A stretch of DNA of 64,000 bases from Lacticaseibacillus daqingensis (GTDB lineage Bacteria > Bacillota > Bacilli > Lactobacillales > Lactobacillaceae), in contig NZ_RHOH01000009.1 of assembly GCF_003946115.1 (NCBI RefSeq), positions 1-64,000 of the forward strand. The letters are read 5' to 3'. Below, piece after piece: positions 8,320 to 17,789 of the stretch. A program made the translations under genes and the position numbers. How positions within the stretch are numbered: the stretch's first letter is position 1; each line of letters starts with the position of its first letter. The notes beneath the pieces were generated by a model. It made no database searches. It saw nothing but the letters and a program-made list of their open reading frames with translations, and was not told the DNA's origin.

Positions 8320-9204
8320 ATGCTCACGATTACGAATTCACAGTTCACCGCGACCATCAATCCCTTGGGGGCCGAGCTGACGACCCTGACCCGCAACGCG
8401 GACGGCCGCAACTACATCTGGGCCGATGCAGACGGGCGCTACTGGAGCCGCCACGCGCCGATTCTTTTCCCCTCGATCGGCCGCTCCAACTCAGACGAGT
8501 ACGTGCTGGACGGGCAAACCTACCCGATGCGCCAGCACGGATTTGCCCGCGATTTTACGTTCGACACCATCACCCCAAACGCGGCCGACAGCGTCAACCT
8601 GACACTACACGCCACCCCGGAGACGAAGCAGCTGTTCCCGTTTGACTTCGCATTGACCATTACCTACACGCTCACTGCCACCGGGCTACAGGTCGAGGCC
8701 ACGGTCACCAACCGCAACGCCGTCCCAGCGCGCAAAATGCCGTTTGCCTTGGGCTTTCACCCCGGGTTTGCACTGACCCAGCCGCTTGATCACTACACCG
8801 TCACCCTGAACGGCGCCACGACCCCAGTTGAGGCGTTCGGTATCGGCCCCGTCCCGTTCCGTGACGAGACGCTGGCCCCACTCGCTGCGGCGGCAGGCAC
8901 CACCATTCCGCTCAGCTACGCACTGCTGGACGACGGCCTCGTGATTCTCGACGCCCGCACCGCGACCAGCGCCACTCTCGCCACCGCAGACGGTAGCCAC
9001 ACCGTCACGATCGACCTGGCGGATTTCCCGTACCTGACCCTGTGGAGCCCGGAGCACAAACAGGCCCCATTCATCTGTGTGGAACCCTTCGATGGCCTGC
9101 CGGACCAGGCCGGTCACCCGAGCAACTGGCTTCAAAAAGCTGGCAACACCGTACTCAAGGGTGGCGACCACAAAACCGTCGGCTTTACGCTGACACTGGC
9201 CTAA
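8320..9204 (+). CDS. lacX: LacX-like aldose 1-epimerase family protein
   Basis: The 294-aa galactose-mutarotase-fold protein starts 9 nt after lacC behind an AGGAGG site, so it is co-transcribed. ADADGRYWSRHAPILFPSIGRS, FGARD-like MRQHGFARDF and ALGFHPGFAL are typical of the LacX/YeaD branch. These probably interconvert anomers of a sugar or sugar phosphate. The gene ends just before a strong terminator. Confidence 0.85.
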   Translation: MLTITNSQFTATINPLGAELTTLTRNADGRNYIWADADGRYWSRHAPILFPSIGRSNSDEYVLDGQTYPMRQHGFARDFTFDTITPNAADSVNLTLHATPETKQLFPFDFALTITYTLTATGLQVEATVTNRNAVPARKMPFALGFHPGFALTQPLDHYTVTLNGATTPVEAFGIGPVPFRDETLAPLAAAAGTTIPLSYALLDDGLVILDARTATSATLATADGSHTVTIDLADFPYLTLWSPEHKQAPFICVEPFDGLPDQAGHPSNWLQKAGNTVLKGGDHKTVGFTLTLA

Positions 9205-9207
9205 CCC

Positions 9208-9277
9208 AAAAAGCTCGCCTCTGGCGTGGCCGATGTCCTGCAATTGCAGGACCCGGCCGCGCTGGGGCGGGCTTTTT
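9208..9277 (+). terminator. Large nested terminator after lacX
   Basis: AAAGCTCGCC pairs with GGCGGGCTTT (with G.U pairs). Inside lie GGCC/GGCC and the perfect palindrome GTCCTGCAATTGCAGGAC, followed by TTTTT. It marks the end of the lac-type operon; base composition drops just beyond it. Confidence 0.75.
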
Positions 9278-9396
9278 GAGAACATTTAGATTTCTAACTA
9301 TCAAGAAAATTTGGTCATATCCGTTCCGATATTTGCGTCCCTTCGTCAAAATAGCTTCCAAATAAAAGGAAATTTGCCTACCAATTAGAAGCTTCG

Positions 9397-11046
9397 CTAC
9401 TCCGCGACTGCGCTTAGTCCTTTAATGTAGTCCTTCAAATCTTCCGCCACATCTGAGACGCCTACGCCGATCACAATTTGCACATTGTGACTCTTTTGAA
9501 TTACACCTGCAGCAGGATACTTTTTCAGCGTTGCAACGTCAACTTTATTAGGGTCGAAAACATCAATCCGTAATCGTGAGATACAGTTATTGATTTCTTC
9601 TATGTTATCAATGCCTCCTAACCCTTCAACAATAGGTTTAAAATTCCCCGCTGTACTAAGTGCGTTGGGTGCAGGTGCTTGATTACTTGAAGGTGTTTCT
9701 TGTGAGTCAAATACATCAGAGCCTTCCTTGCTAGGGTCAAGCGTTGGCGAAGGATTATCGAGAACGACATCTCCGTCAGTATCAAGATCAACTCCAATGA
9801 TATCCTCTCGGCCAATGGTTGGAATCTTAAGCTTTACAATCAGCGTCTTAAACACAAAGTACTCAATTGCAATCATTGCTAAACCAACTGGTATGATCAT
9901 TATCTGATGTCCTACACTCGGTGGAATAGCCAGACTATACATGACCGTGGTGATGATGGCCTCCACCGAGATTCGAATTCCAGCAACGTTTGCTAAAAAG
10001 AGACCGAAACCATAAATAACAGCGTGCGCGAACCACAGAATCGGGCTAACAAACAAGAAGAGAAATTCAATCGGTTCAGTAATGCCCGCAACAACAGCCG
10101 TGAATACAGCAGGCCAAACGATTGCTTTCGCGCGCGCCTTATTTTTGGGAAGTGCTGTAGCAACAAGCGCCAGCCCAATACCGATTGGCAAGAACATCGG
10201 CCCCATATTGCCAAGATACCCAATTGATGGATCCATATGGGTCAGACTGTTTGCATTTCCAAGCTCAGTCAGCCAGATATTCATGGCACCGCTTACAGTC
10301 TTCCCCGCAATTCGTGCAGTGCCACCAAGTGGCGTATAGTAAATTGGCATCCAGAGAAGGTGATGCATACCAAACGGCAACATCAACCGATTAAGGAATC
10401 CATAAAACATGTATCCAAGCGCACCCATTCCTGACATGCTTTCCACCGATAAGGTAACCAAGTGATTAATTGGTGGCCACACATAGGAAACTAGAATTGC
10501 AAAGAACATCGTTGTGAAGATTAACAAAACATAGGTAAACTTTGTTCCCTCGTAAGGAGCTAGAAAGGATACCTTAAACTTAACGCCACCAAATTTATTA
10601 ACAAAGAATCCTACTAAACACCCTAGAATAATTCCAAGAAAAACCCCCATATCAGTCGCTTGAATACCGAGAATGAGGTTTTGCCCTGTACCATACAGGC
10701 CAGACGGCCCAGGCTTAGCTAATCTGTGAGTTAGATCAAGCCAAAAGTGGTTTGAGTAGAGAAAAATTAGAAAGGTTGTAATTGCTAGAATTGCGGCATC
10801 TGTTTTTTTCTTCTTGGCAATCGCAGTCGCAATTCCGACACAGAAAATAACGGATAGTTGGCTGATTGCTGCCCCGTTGAGAACGGTAAAAATACCATTT
10901 CCGACAGTCTGCAGAAGGGCTGGCATTTCTTTGATCTTAAATAACGCAGCAACAGAGATAAATAGCCCAGATACTGCCATGAACATCACAGGTTGAATAA
11001 TGGCTCTCGCAAATGTTTGAGTCAATTTTTGAAGTTTCACTTTCAT
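9397..11046 (-). CDS. PTS alpha-glucoside-type EIIBC permease
   Basis: The 549-aa protein has an N-terminal EIIC domain with about ten membrane segments (to about residue 420). A linker rich in D, S and P leads to a C-terminal EIIB domain with NNCISRLRIDV, where Cys is the phosphorylation site. It takes up and phosphorylates a glucoside, most likely maltose- or glucose-type (glucose superfamily). No EIIA domain is fused; a separate, frameshifted EIIA gene lies at 15954. It is the last gene of the minus-strand operon, with a cre box in the gap before it. Confidence 0.88.
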   Translation of the reverse strand: MKVKLQKLTQTFARAIIQPVMFMAVSGLFISVAALFKIKEMPALLQTVGNGIFTVLNGAAISQLSVIFCVGIATAIAKKKKTDAAILAITTFLIFLYSNHFWLDLTHRLAKPGPSGLYGTGQNLILGIQATDMGVFLGIILGCLVGFFVNKFGGVKFKVSFLAPYEGTKFTYVLLIFTTMFFAILVSYVWPPINHLVTLSVESMSGMGALGYMFYGFLNRLMLPFGMHHLLWMPIYYTPLGGTARIAGKTVSGAMNIWLTELGNANSLTHMDPSIGYLGNMGPMFLPIGIGLALVATALPKNKARAKAIVWPAVFTAVVAGITEPIEFLFLFVSPILWFAHAVIYGFGLFLANVAGIRISVEAIITTVMYSLAIPPSVGHQIMIIPVGLAMIAIEYFVFKTLIVKLKIPTIGREDIIGVDLDTDGDVVLDNPSPTLDPSKEGSDVFDSQETPSSNQAPAPNALSTAGNFKPIVEGLGGIDNIEEINNCISRLRIDVFDPNKVDVATLKKYPAAGVIQKSHNVQIVIGVGVSDVAEDLKDYIKGLSAVAE

Positions 11047-11091
11047 GTTCTTGCCTCCAGTCTTTTTTTATTTGAAGTGGTTTTTCAGTTA

Positions 11092-11105
11092 GGTTAGCGC
11101 TTACA
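11092..11105 (-). promoter_or_regulatory. Catabolite-responsive element (cre) before EIIBC
   Basis: On the minus strand the site reads TGTAAGCGCTAACC, 13 of 14 positions of the TGWAARCGYTWNCW consensus bound by CcpA. It lies 46 nt upstream of the EIIBC start, inside the operon, suggesting separate catabolite control of the permease. Confidence 0.7.
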
Positions 11106-11139
11106 TTTTGCTTTTCAAAGCCTGCGCTAATCGATACTT

Positions 11140-12783
11140 TCAATTTTTGTTCAAGTAGACTTTCACCTCATACGCTCGGAGGTAGGCACCACGGTCATCC
11201 ATGTAATTGCTTTGTAGCAACCGTTCGTCTCTTGCTGCAATTTCGCGCGAAATCTCTCGATCTGTCCAATTTGCAATTAAAGTCAATGTCTGCCCCTCAA
11301 AACGTCTTTGATAGATCCAAGCCTCCTCATCCTCAGGACTTATTAACTGGTAGTCACCGTACACAATAATCGGGTACAGGCGACGCAGCCGATTCATCTG
11401 CTTGTAGAAAGAAAATACAGAGTTTCCATCCCTAATTTCTTTTTCTGCATTGATTGCCTGGTAATTCGGATTAACCATTATCCACGGTTTTATATCTGAT
11501 GTTGTAAAGCCCGCATTAGGTCGATTATCCCACTGCATCGGTGTGCGTGCATTATCACGTGAACCTCTACGTAACGCCTCCAGCATTTGCTCTGGCGTTA
11601 ACTCACGATTCTTTTCGACCCATTCATGATAAGCATTCAAACTTTGAATATCACGAAAATCGCCCAGTCGATAAAAATTTGAGTTGTTGGTCATCCCAAG
11701 CTCTTCCCCTTGGTAAATATAAGGGGTTCCTTGCTGATAGTGTAGTACTGCGCCTAACATTTTAGCCGAACGTTCACGAAATTTCTCAGTGTCACTGCCA
11801 AAGCGTGACACGACGCGTGGTTGGTCATGATTATTCCAATAGAGAGAATTCCAAGCCTTGCCATCTAGTCCTTCTTGCCATCGACTCATAATCGACTTAA
11901 GCTTACTGAGTTTAAGCGGGTGAAGGCGCCATTGCGCATATTTATCATCGTGATCAAGTCTCATATGCTGAAACTGAAAAATCATATTTAATTCATTCGA
12001 GTCGAATCCAGCATATTCCTTGGCAAGTTCTGGCTCTGTATCCATCATCTCGCCCACGGTCATAATATCGTAATGCTGTAGTACAGCATTATTCATCTCT
12101 TTTAGGTACTCCTGTACTTCCGGTAAATTGATTGGCCTTGGTGTATTCTGACTGAACTTTTCCGGCTTTGCAATCATGTTGATGACATCCATACGAAAGC
12201 CATCGATTCCCTTGTCTAACCACCAACGCATCATCTCAAAGATCGATTCCCGAACGAACTTCGAACGCCAATTTAGATCAGGTTGTTTATCCGTATAGAT
12301 ATGCAAGTAATATTGTTCACGAGAAGATTCGTACTTCCACGCCGAACCCATAAATCTCGACTCCCAGTCATTCGGTGCATCACCATTATCTCCGTTCTGC
12401 CAGATGTAATAATCACTGAACTCGTTATTGCGACTCTTACGACTTTCAATAAACCATGGGTGTTCATCGCTTGTGTGATTGACTACGAGATCAAGGATAA
12501 TTTTTATACCCTCGTGATGTGCACGTCTCAGAAGCTCATCGAAGTCGGCCATGGTCCCAAAATCTGAGTGAATGGCCTGATAATCACTAATATCGTAGCC
12601 GTTATCGACGTTGGGACTCTTAAATATCGGATTGAGCCAGATCACATCAGCGCCCAGTTCTTTTATATAGCCGAGTCGGTTAATAATTCCCCGAATATCA
12701 CCAATTCCATCTCCATCACTATCTTGAAATGATCGCGTATAAACCTGGTATACAACAGCTTCCTTCCACCATGCTTTTGTCAT
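11140..12783 (-). CDS. GH13 alpha-glucosidase (oligo-1,6-glucosidase type)
   Basis: This 547-aa cytoplasmic enzyme shows the GH13 blocks in order: ILDLVVNHTSDEHPWF, GIDGFRMDVIN (nucleophile Asp), VGEMMDTE (acid/base Glu) and WNNHDQPR (third Asp). The family hydrolyses alpha-1,6 or alpha-1,4 linkages of short oligosaccharides; trehalose-6-phosphate hydrolases share this architecture. ARTPMQWD near residue 420 is also typical. It lies between the ChbG-like gene and EIIBC in one AT-rich operon. No signal peptide is seen. Confidence 0.9.
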   Translation of the reverse strand: MTKAWWKEAVVYQVYTRSFQDSDGDGIGDIRGIINRLGYIKELGADVIWLNPIFKSPNVDNGYDISDYQAIHSDFGTMADFDELLRRAHHEGIKIILDLVVNHTSDEHPWFIESRKSRNNEFSDYYIWQNGDNGDAPNDWESRFMGSAWKYESSREQYYLHIYTDKQPDLNWRSKFVRESIFEMMRWWLDKGIDGFRMDVINMIAKPEKFSQNTPRPINLPEVQEYLKEMNNAVLQHYDIMTVGEMMDTEPELAKEYAGFDSNELNMIFQFQHMRLDHDDKYAQWRLHPLKLSKLKSIMSRWQEGLDGKAWNSLYWNNHDQPRVVSRFGSDTEKFRERSAKMLGAVLHYQQGTPYIYQGEELGMTNNSNFYRLGDFRDIQSLNAYHEWVEKNRELTPEQMLEALRRGSRDNARTPMQWDNRPNAGFTTSDIKPWIMVNPNYQAINAEKEIRDGNSVFSFYKQMNRLRRLYPIIVYGDYQLISPEDEEAWIYQRRFEGQTLTLIANWTDREISREIAARDERLLQSNYMDDRGAYLRAYEVKVYLNKN

Positions 12784-12854
12784 AATTATTCCTCATAGAC
12801 TCAATCGAGCGCACTTAATCTCGCAAGCATTTGCCCTTCCGATTCACTAACACT

Positions 12855-13601
12855 CTATAAATCACTGAATCTACCTAAGGTGATACCCTCATTTTTCATC
12901 ATTACCTTATACTCCGGGCGTTGTAACTCACGGGCAGTATAAACACGATTGGTCGTCAGGCTTGAGCGACTGTTTAGTTCCGCGTCAACATACCCTGGAT
13001 GACACATCGCCTCTACACTTCCACAGGCATGAACATCCTCAATAAGGTTTCGTGTGGTCATTGGCTTCCAGATTGCCTTAGTTAATCCAAGATGATCAAA
13101 CGCATCGTCAAGGTGTGCAGGGGATTTAATGTCACTTGGAACCTCATAATTTCGACGCACAGGGAGCCCAAACTCGCGAGCTAATCTCTCGTAAACAGGC
13201 TGAATCGCTGGCAACATATCAACGTGGTGGTGACTGTCAAGATGATCGGGTGTTAAGCCCGCAGCGAAAACCCGATCAATCTGCGCATGCCATTCTTTAT
13301 AGAGTTCATCGGGATCAATTTCAAAGTGTTCTTCATAAAAGGAAATCTTTTTAAAATCACCTTGGTCAGTTGTAATCGAACTACCAGTTTTTAAAATTGG
13401 TGTCCCACAGGTTAGAACTAAATGTACGCCTATACCCAGGCCAGGATTTTCCTTTGCCATTGCAACGGCTTGGTCAAAGCCTGGCATATTTGCCATTAGC
13501 GTCGTAGATGTTAAAACGCCTAATTGATAGGAATCCAAAATAGCATGGTTTAGCCCTGGACCATATCCAAAGTCGTCCGCATTGATAATCAATAAATTCA
13601 T
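12855..13601 (-). CDS. chbG: YdjC/ChbG-family carbohydrate deacetylase
   Basis: The 248-aa protein begins MNLLIINADDFGYGPGLN, with the metal-binding DD pair. GIGVHLVLTCG, PDHLDSHHHVDMLP and the ending EAMCHPGYVD supply the histidine ligands. ChbG removes an acetyl group from chitobiose or chitobiose 6-phosphate. Its place between alpha-glucosidase genes is unusual, so the operon substrate may carry an N-acetyl or other acyl group (inference). The AGGAGG site upstream and the 10-nt gap to the GH4 gene show co-transcription. Confidence 0.85.
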   Translation of the reverse strand: MNLLIINADDFGYGPGLNHAILDSYQLGVLTSTTLMANMPGFDQAVAMAKENPGLGIGVHLVLTCGTPILKTGSSITTDQGDFKKISFYEEHFEIDPDELYKEWHAQIDRVFAAGLTPDHLDSHHHVDMLPAIQPVYERLAREFGLPVRRNYEVPSDIKSPAHLDDAFDHLGLTKAIWKPMTTRNLIEDVHACGSVEAMCHPGYVDAELNSRSSLTTNRVYTARELQRPEYKVMMKNEGITLGRFSDL

Positions 13602-13611
13602 GTAAATCCTC

Positions 13612-14922
13612 CTACTTCAAATTCACCCAATAGTCGCCATTTGCCGCGATGAAGTCATCAAGAACATTCTTAGCAACCGTTGCATTTGGTACCGTTTGAT
13701 TCAACGTAAATGCCTCCAAAGCTTTCTGATAAGAATTCTCGAAGAAAGCATCTACCAACAACTTTTCGGCGGCAACCTGCGCTTCCATCAAACCCTTCTG
13801 AAAGTCCGGAATGTCGAATCGAAGCGAAATAGGCTCGACTCCCTTCGCATTCACATAACAAGGAATCTCTACAACAGCATCCGGGCGAAGGTTCGGAATT
13901 GCACCCATATTTGGAACAATTAGCATAAACCGTTTATTCTGATTATGAATAATTGACATTGCCATTTCTACGATATATTGGCCATGTGCCACGCTCTTGT
14001 AGTCAATTGTATCTAGATCTCGATTTTCCTGGATTTTTGCAACGTTCTCTTTAATTGTTTTATTACGGCCATCCATTATCTCATTCGCCCGAGTGTAGGT
14101 CGGATTAGCAGATTCAACGATCTTATCAGGGAACAGGTAGTACTGTAGATAGTTGTTCATTAGATTATCTGGGAAAACACGCTGCATATCTGCCATAATG
14201 TTCCAGGTATGCGCCCACGACGGTTCTGTGCCTTCGGTATTAAAGCCTTGCTGCTTGATCTTTTCGAGAATTTCCGGCATAACATCTCTACCTTTTGTGA
14301 CATCGTAAATATCGTGATACCAGCCGAAGTGATTTAATCCGTAGTAAGTAGCAACGAGGTTTTTGCGATCATAACCGAAGGATCGCTCCAGAAGCATTTC
14401 AATCCCGATCGTCATATCACATGCATTGATAATTTTAATATTCGGGAACTGACGCCGGACCGTCTCGGAGACAATCGTTTCAGGATTGGTGTAATTTAGA
14501 ATCCATGCATCAGGTGGATACTGCTGAATGAACCCAACCATCTCAGTAAAGCCTTTCATGGTTCTCATACCATAAGCAAAACCACCAAGTCCGCATGTTT
14601 CTTGACCAACCAAACCGTACTTCAACGGAATTTTTTCATCTAGCTCACGCATTTCCATGCCGCCAACACGAATCTGCGAAAAAATAAAATCACAGCCTGT
14701 AAAAGCGTCCTTGGGATCTGAAGTAGCAACTAATTTGACATCTTCATGTTCACGCTTCAGCAGGAAATCCATAATAATGCGCATATCTTCGTTGCGCACC
14801 TCATCAGTATCGTAGAGACGAATTTCGTTGATCAGAAATTCTTTCCTGTATCTCAACGCCGTCAGCAAGATTCCGGGTGTATGTCCACTCCCCCCACCAG
14901 CAATAGTTATAACGTAACTCAT
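13612..14922 (-). CDS. GH4 family 6-phospho-alpha-glucosidase
   Basis: The 436-aa enzyme has the NAD-binding N-terminus YVITIAGGGSGHTPG. Its INACDMTIGI carries the Cys-Asp pair that marks the 6-phospho-alpha-glucosidase (GlvA/MalH) branch rather than the CelF type, and GLNHFGWYHDI holds the metal-ligand His. GH4 enzymes use NAD and a divalent metal in an oxidation-elimination mechanism on PTS-imported phosphorylated disaccharides. ATG 14922 follows GGAGGA; a longer frame to 14943 overlaps that site. It is the first gene of the operon, divergent from the RpiR regulator. Confidence 0.9.
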   Translation of the reverse strand: MSYVITIAGGGSGHTPGILLTALRYRKEFLINEIRLYDTDEVRNEDMRIIMDFLLKREHEDVKLVATSDPKDAFTGCDFIFSQIRVGGMEMRELDEKIPLKYGLVGQETCGLGGFAYGMRTMKGFTEMVGFIQQYPPDAWILNYTNPETIVSETVRRQFPNIKIINACDMTIGIEMLLERSFGYDRKNLVATYYGLNHFGWYHDIYDVTKGRDVMPEILEKIKQQGFNTEGTEPSWAHTWNIMADMQRVFPDNLMNNYLQYYLFPDKIVESANPTYTRANEIMDGRNKTIKENVAKIQENRDLDTIDYKSVAHGQYIVEMAMSIIHNQNKRFMLIVPNMGAIPNLRPDAVVEIPCYVNAKGVEPISLRFDIPDFQKGLMEAQVAAEKLLVDAFFENSYQKALEAFTLNQTVPNATVAKNVLDDFIAANGDYWVNLK

Positions 14923-14955
14923 AGAGAACTCCTCCATTAACAATATTTTGATACA

Positions 14956-14984
14956 TGTATATTACACGCTCAAATAAGTTACAA
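14956..14984 (-). promoter_or_regulatory. Promoter of the alpha-glucoside operon
   Basis: On the minus strand TTGTAA (14984-14979) and TATACA (14961-14956) are exactly 17 nt apart, 34 nt before the GH4 start. Confidence 0.7.
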
Positions 14985-14998
14985 TGAAAGCGTTCAAC
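14984..14998. promoter_or_regulatory. cre-like box in the divergent GH4/RpiR region
   Basis: ATGAAAGCGTTCAAC matches the core TGWAARCGYT of the CcpA site but is poor at its 3' end. It abuts the -35 box of the GH4 promoter. Confidence 0.5.
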
Positions 14999-15075
14999 CG
15001 ATAGTAGATGCGAATTTTCCTACACAGAAAATTTGTGTCAACATCTGAAAAATATTGCAAAAAGGGGATCTAACA

Positions 15076-15867
15076 TTGACATCACTTTTTTTGTCCTTAT
15101 TCAACCGATATAAGTCAATCCTTTCAACTAGCGAGCTAGCCTTGTTGACCGAACTATCCCGGCACGCCAATGAAATTCCAGGATCTACAATTTCGACAAT
15201 GGCGACTCAGCTTTTCATTTCAAAGTCCACGCTTTATCGTTTAATTCGCAAACTTGGATTTGATGGCTACTCAACTTTCAAATACCGGGTAAGTGACTCG
15301 TTAGTCGAAGAAACGCCGAAGTATCCCGCACCTTCAAATTTACTTGATATGACAATTAACCAAATCAACAAGACCTATGCGCTAAATCAAGCTCAGCTGA
15401 CATCAGCTGCAAGACTTTTTCTCGGTGCCGATGCGCGTTACGTGTATGGCACGGGATGGAAGCAAAAACAAGTCGTTGACAATTTCTCAACTGACCTCTT
15501 AATTTACGGTGAGCAAAGTCTGACACTACGTAACAAAACAGATTTGGCAAATGCTGTCACTCATATGACTAGCAATGATCTTTTACTATTTACGTCGATG
15601 TCTGGAACTCTAAGTGGCTACGAGGATACCGCTGATGAGATACATCTTCGCGGAATTCCAATTATTAGTGTGACAAGCGACGCCCCAACATCGTTAAGTA
15701 AAGAAGCCTCGATTTCGTTATTCTTTGCAAGTGAACCTAGCCGTGCCGGGCGCTTACATTGGCAAATCACGTCAATGAGTTTTGCGTTTGATCTTTTGAT
15801 CCAGGCAATCTTGATTGAGAGAAATAAACAGGAAAGTCTGCCGGCCGTTTCATTTAACGAAAAATAA
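15076..15867 (+). CDS. RpiR-family transcriptional regulator
   Basis: The 263-aa protein has an N-terminal helix-turn-helix (TISTMATQLFISKSTLYRLIRKLGFDGYSTFK) and a SIS sugar-phosphate-binding domain (YVYGTGWKQ, LLLFTSMSGTLSGYEDTA). GlvR of B. subtilis, from the same family, activates maltose PTS genes, so it probably controls the divergent GH4 operon. A TTG start at 15076 is placed by AAAGGGG (15059-15065); the upstream in-frame TTG at 15055 precedes that site. Confidence 0.88.
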   Translation: MTSLFLSLFNRYKSILSTSELALLTELSRHANEIPGSTISTMATQLFISKSTLYRLIRKLGFDGYSTFKYRVSDSLVEETPKYPAPSNLLDMTINQINKTYALNQAQLTSAARLFLGADARYVYGTGWKQKQVVDNFSTDLLIYGEQSLTLRNKTDLANAVTHMTSNDLLLFTSMSGTLSGYEDTADEIHLRGIPIISVTSDAPTSLSKEASISLFFASEPSRAGRLHWQITSMSFAFDLLIQAILIERNKQESLPAVSFNEK

Positions 15868-15888
15868 GTTCATCTTCCCCCCTGGGAC

Positions 15889-15918
15889 TTGTTGGCAATG
15901 TCAGCAAATTGTTATGAT
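15889..15918 (+). promoter_or_regulatory. Promoter of the EIIA gene
   Basis: TTGTTG (15889-15894) and TATGAT (15913-15918) have 18-nt spacing, 35 nt before the ATG. Confidence 0.55.
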
Positions 15919-15953
15919 ACAGCAGCGTTTAGCAGATAAAGGGGAGGGATACC

Positions 15954-16450
15954 ATGTTCAATTTTTTTAAAAAAAGCCAGTTATCAACAGAGTTTGTTGC
16001 CCCCGTTGATGGACAATTAATTCCAATCACCTCAGTTAACGACCCTGTATTTTCTCAAAAAATGATTGGTGATGGCTTCGCTGTCATTCCAAACAATGGC
16101 ACTCTAGTCTCACCGGCTTCAGGAGAGATCTCTAGTGTTTTCCCGACAAAGCATGCACTTACCATCACTACCGAAACCGGCTTAGAAGTCATTCTCCATC
16201 TCGGGCTTGATACCGTTAGTCTTAATGGCACACCTTTTAGCCTCACCGTTGTGGCAGGGCAACATATTCAAGCGGGAGATCTCCTAGGAACGATGTCTTT
16301 AAGCGATATACAAAATAGTCAGCTGGATCCACGGTAATCGTTGCTATTTCTAATATGTCTATTGCACTCCCACTCCCACTTATAACGACCAAAAAAGTTA
16401 ACGCCGGTGAGCGCGTACTCAATGTTAATATCAAACACACCTCCAAATAA
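15954..16450 (+). pseudogene. PTS glucose-type EIIA, frameshifted near its C-terminus
   Basis: The first 127 codons encode a Crr-like EIIA domain: FVAPVDGQLIPI, DGFAVIPNNG and LEVILHLGLDTV, whose first His is the phosphorylation site. The frame stops at 16335-16337 after SQLDPR. Moving one frame from about base 16330 continues TVIVAISNMSIALPLPL to a TAA at 16448-16450, restoring the usual DPTxxVIV ending. One base therefore seems lost, by mutation or sequencing error. The partner EIIBC has no EIIA domain, so this gene would matter for transport. The missing part forms core beta strands. Confidence 0.8.
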
Positions 16451-16802
16451 TCCCAGTATCGAACACTCACTAAACAAATGGAGCCGGCCGTGATAACCGA
16501 CTCTTTTTTGGGTGCCGTTTAATTAGAGTGACGCTTTATTTAGAACAAGTGAAAGCATCTCAAGGAGTCGACCACTATTTTCGCGACCTCTTCAGGTTCT
16601 GTTCAAATTACTTATTTTCCATCTCACAACATGCATGACTACACAGTCTACGCAAACAACCAACTCGTCTTTATTTGTAGTGGGACGGTTGCTCTTACAC
16701 TTTGTGATTAGACACATGTCTCGTTTCAATATTTGCTGGTGATTTCACAGACAACGTTTATAAACATGTAGCAAAGCGAAAAGGTTACAGGAGAAAATAG
16801 AA
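16451..16802. other. AT-rich gap without a recognised gene
   Basis: No convincing start and ribosome site lie here. One plus-strand frame stays open for about 55 codons, from after a TGA near 16547 to a TAG near 16710 (HDYTVYANNQLVFICSG within it), but it has no start codon and no recognised family. It may be a gene fragment. Confidence 0.4.
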
Positions 16803-17789
16803 ATGAAAATATTACATGTCGTTAAGAGCGTACCTGGTGGTATAATGGTTTGCCCATTATTAATAGGTGCGTTAACAAACACATTCTTTCCACAGTTCTT
16901 CGCCCTCGGTGGGTTTACCGAGGCGCTTTTTAAGTCTGGCTCTACTGCCTTGCTCGCCGCTTTTCTCTTTTGCAGCGGTGCTCAGATTGATATCAAACAA
17001 GCTGGCGTGTCTATATCGAAGGGAATAATTTTACTTATCACAAAGGTCTCTATCGGAGCATTTTTAGGAATTACAGTCGGACATTTTTGGGGACCAAAAG
17101 GAATATTAGGACTTAGCCCACTCGCAATTGTTTCCTCTCTGACCAATAAGAATAGCGGTCTGTATGCGGCCCTAGCTAACGAATATGGTGATACTTCAGA
17201 TGTTGGAGCTACATCCATTATTGCGTTAAGCGACGGCCCGTTCTTCACTATGCTAGCTTTTGGGGTAACAGGTTTAACACGAATTCCACTTACTGCATTA
17301 CTAGCAGCGCTAATGCCAATCCTGATGGGCTTTATTCTCGGAAATCTCGACTCGGATATTCGATATTTTCTTAAGCCAGGCACAACCCTGTTAATTCCCT
17401 TCTTTGCTTTCCCCCTCGGTGCTGCGCTGAATCTCGGGCAATTAGCATCAGCCGGTGGCGCCGGTATTTTATTGGGTTTCTCCTGCACGCTCATTACTGG
17501 GTTTGCAGGCTGGGGCATCTTCCATTTGTTCGGTTTTAAGTATCCACAAGTCGGCGCCGCAGTTGGCGCCACTGCAGGAAACGCGATTGGAACACCAGCA
17601 ATTGTGGCCGCAATTGACGCTTCTTTTAAAACAATTGCGCCGCAGGCTACTGTCCAAGTTGCAGCAGCCATCATCGTAACGGCAATGCTTTGTCCAACGA
17701 TGGTCAGCCTGCTCGATAAGTACGAGAAGGAACATAATCCCCATCAACAAAACGTGGATTCTAACCTAAAAATAGAAATTCGGCCGTAG
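16803..17789 (+). CDS. kdgT: KdgT-type 2-keto-3-deoxygluconate permease
   Basis: The 328-aa hydrophobic protein has about ten membrane segments. VPGGIMVCPLLIGALTN, SGAQIDIKQAG, SSLTNKNSGLYAAL and the GATAGNAIGTPAIVAA loop are typical of the KdgT family of proton symporters for 2-keto-3-deoxygluconate. An AGGAG site stands 9 nt before the ATG. No KDG kinase or aldolase genes are nearby, so the real substrate is uncertain. Composition is AT-rich like the preceding sugar genes, suggesting the same acquired block. Confidence 0.85.
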   Translation: MKILHVVKSVPGGIMVCPLLIGALTNTFFPQFFALGGFTEALFKSGSTALLAAFLFCSGAQIDIKQAGVSISKGIILLITKVSIGAFLGITVGHFWGPKGILGLSPLAIVSSLTNKNSGLYAALANEYGDTSDVGATSIIALSDGPFFTMLAFGVTGLTRIPLTALLAALMPILMGFILGNLDSDIRYFLKPGTTLLIPFFAFPLGAALNLGQLASAGGAGILLGFSCTLITGFAGWGIFHLFGFKYPQVGAAVGATAGNAIGTPAIVAAIDASFKTIAPQATVQVAAAIIVTAMLCPTMVSLLDKYEKEHNPHQQNVDSNLKIEIRP

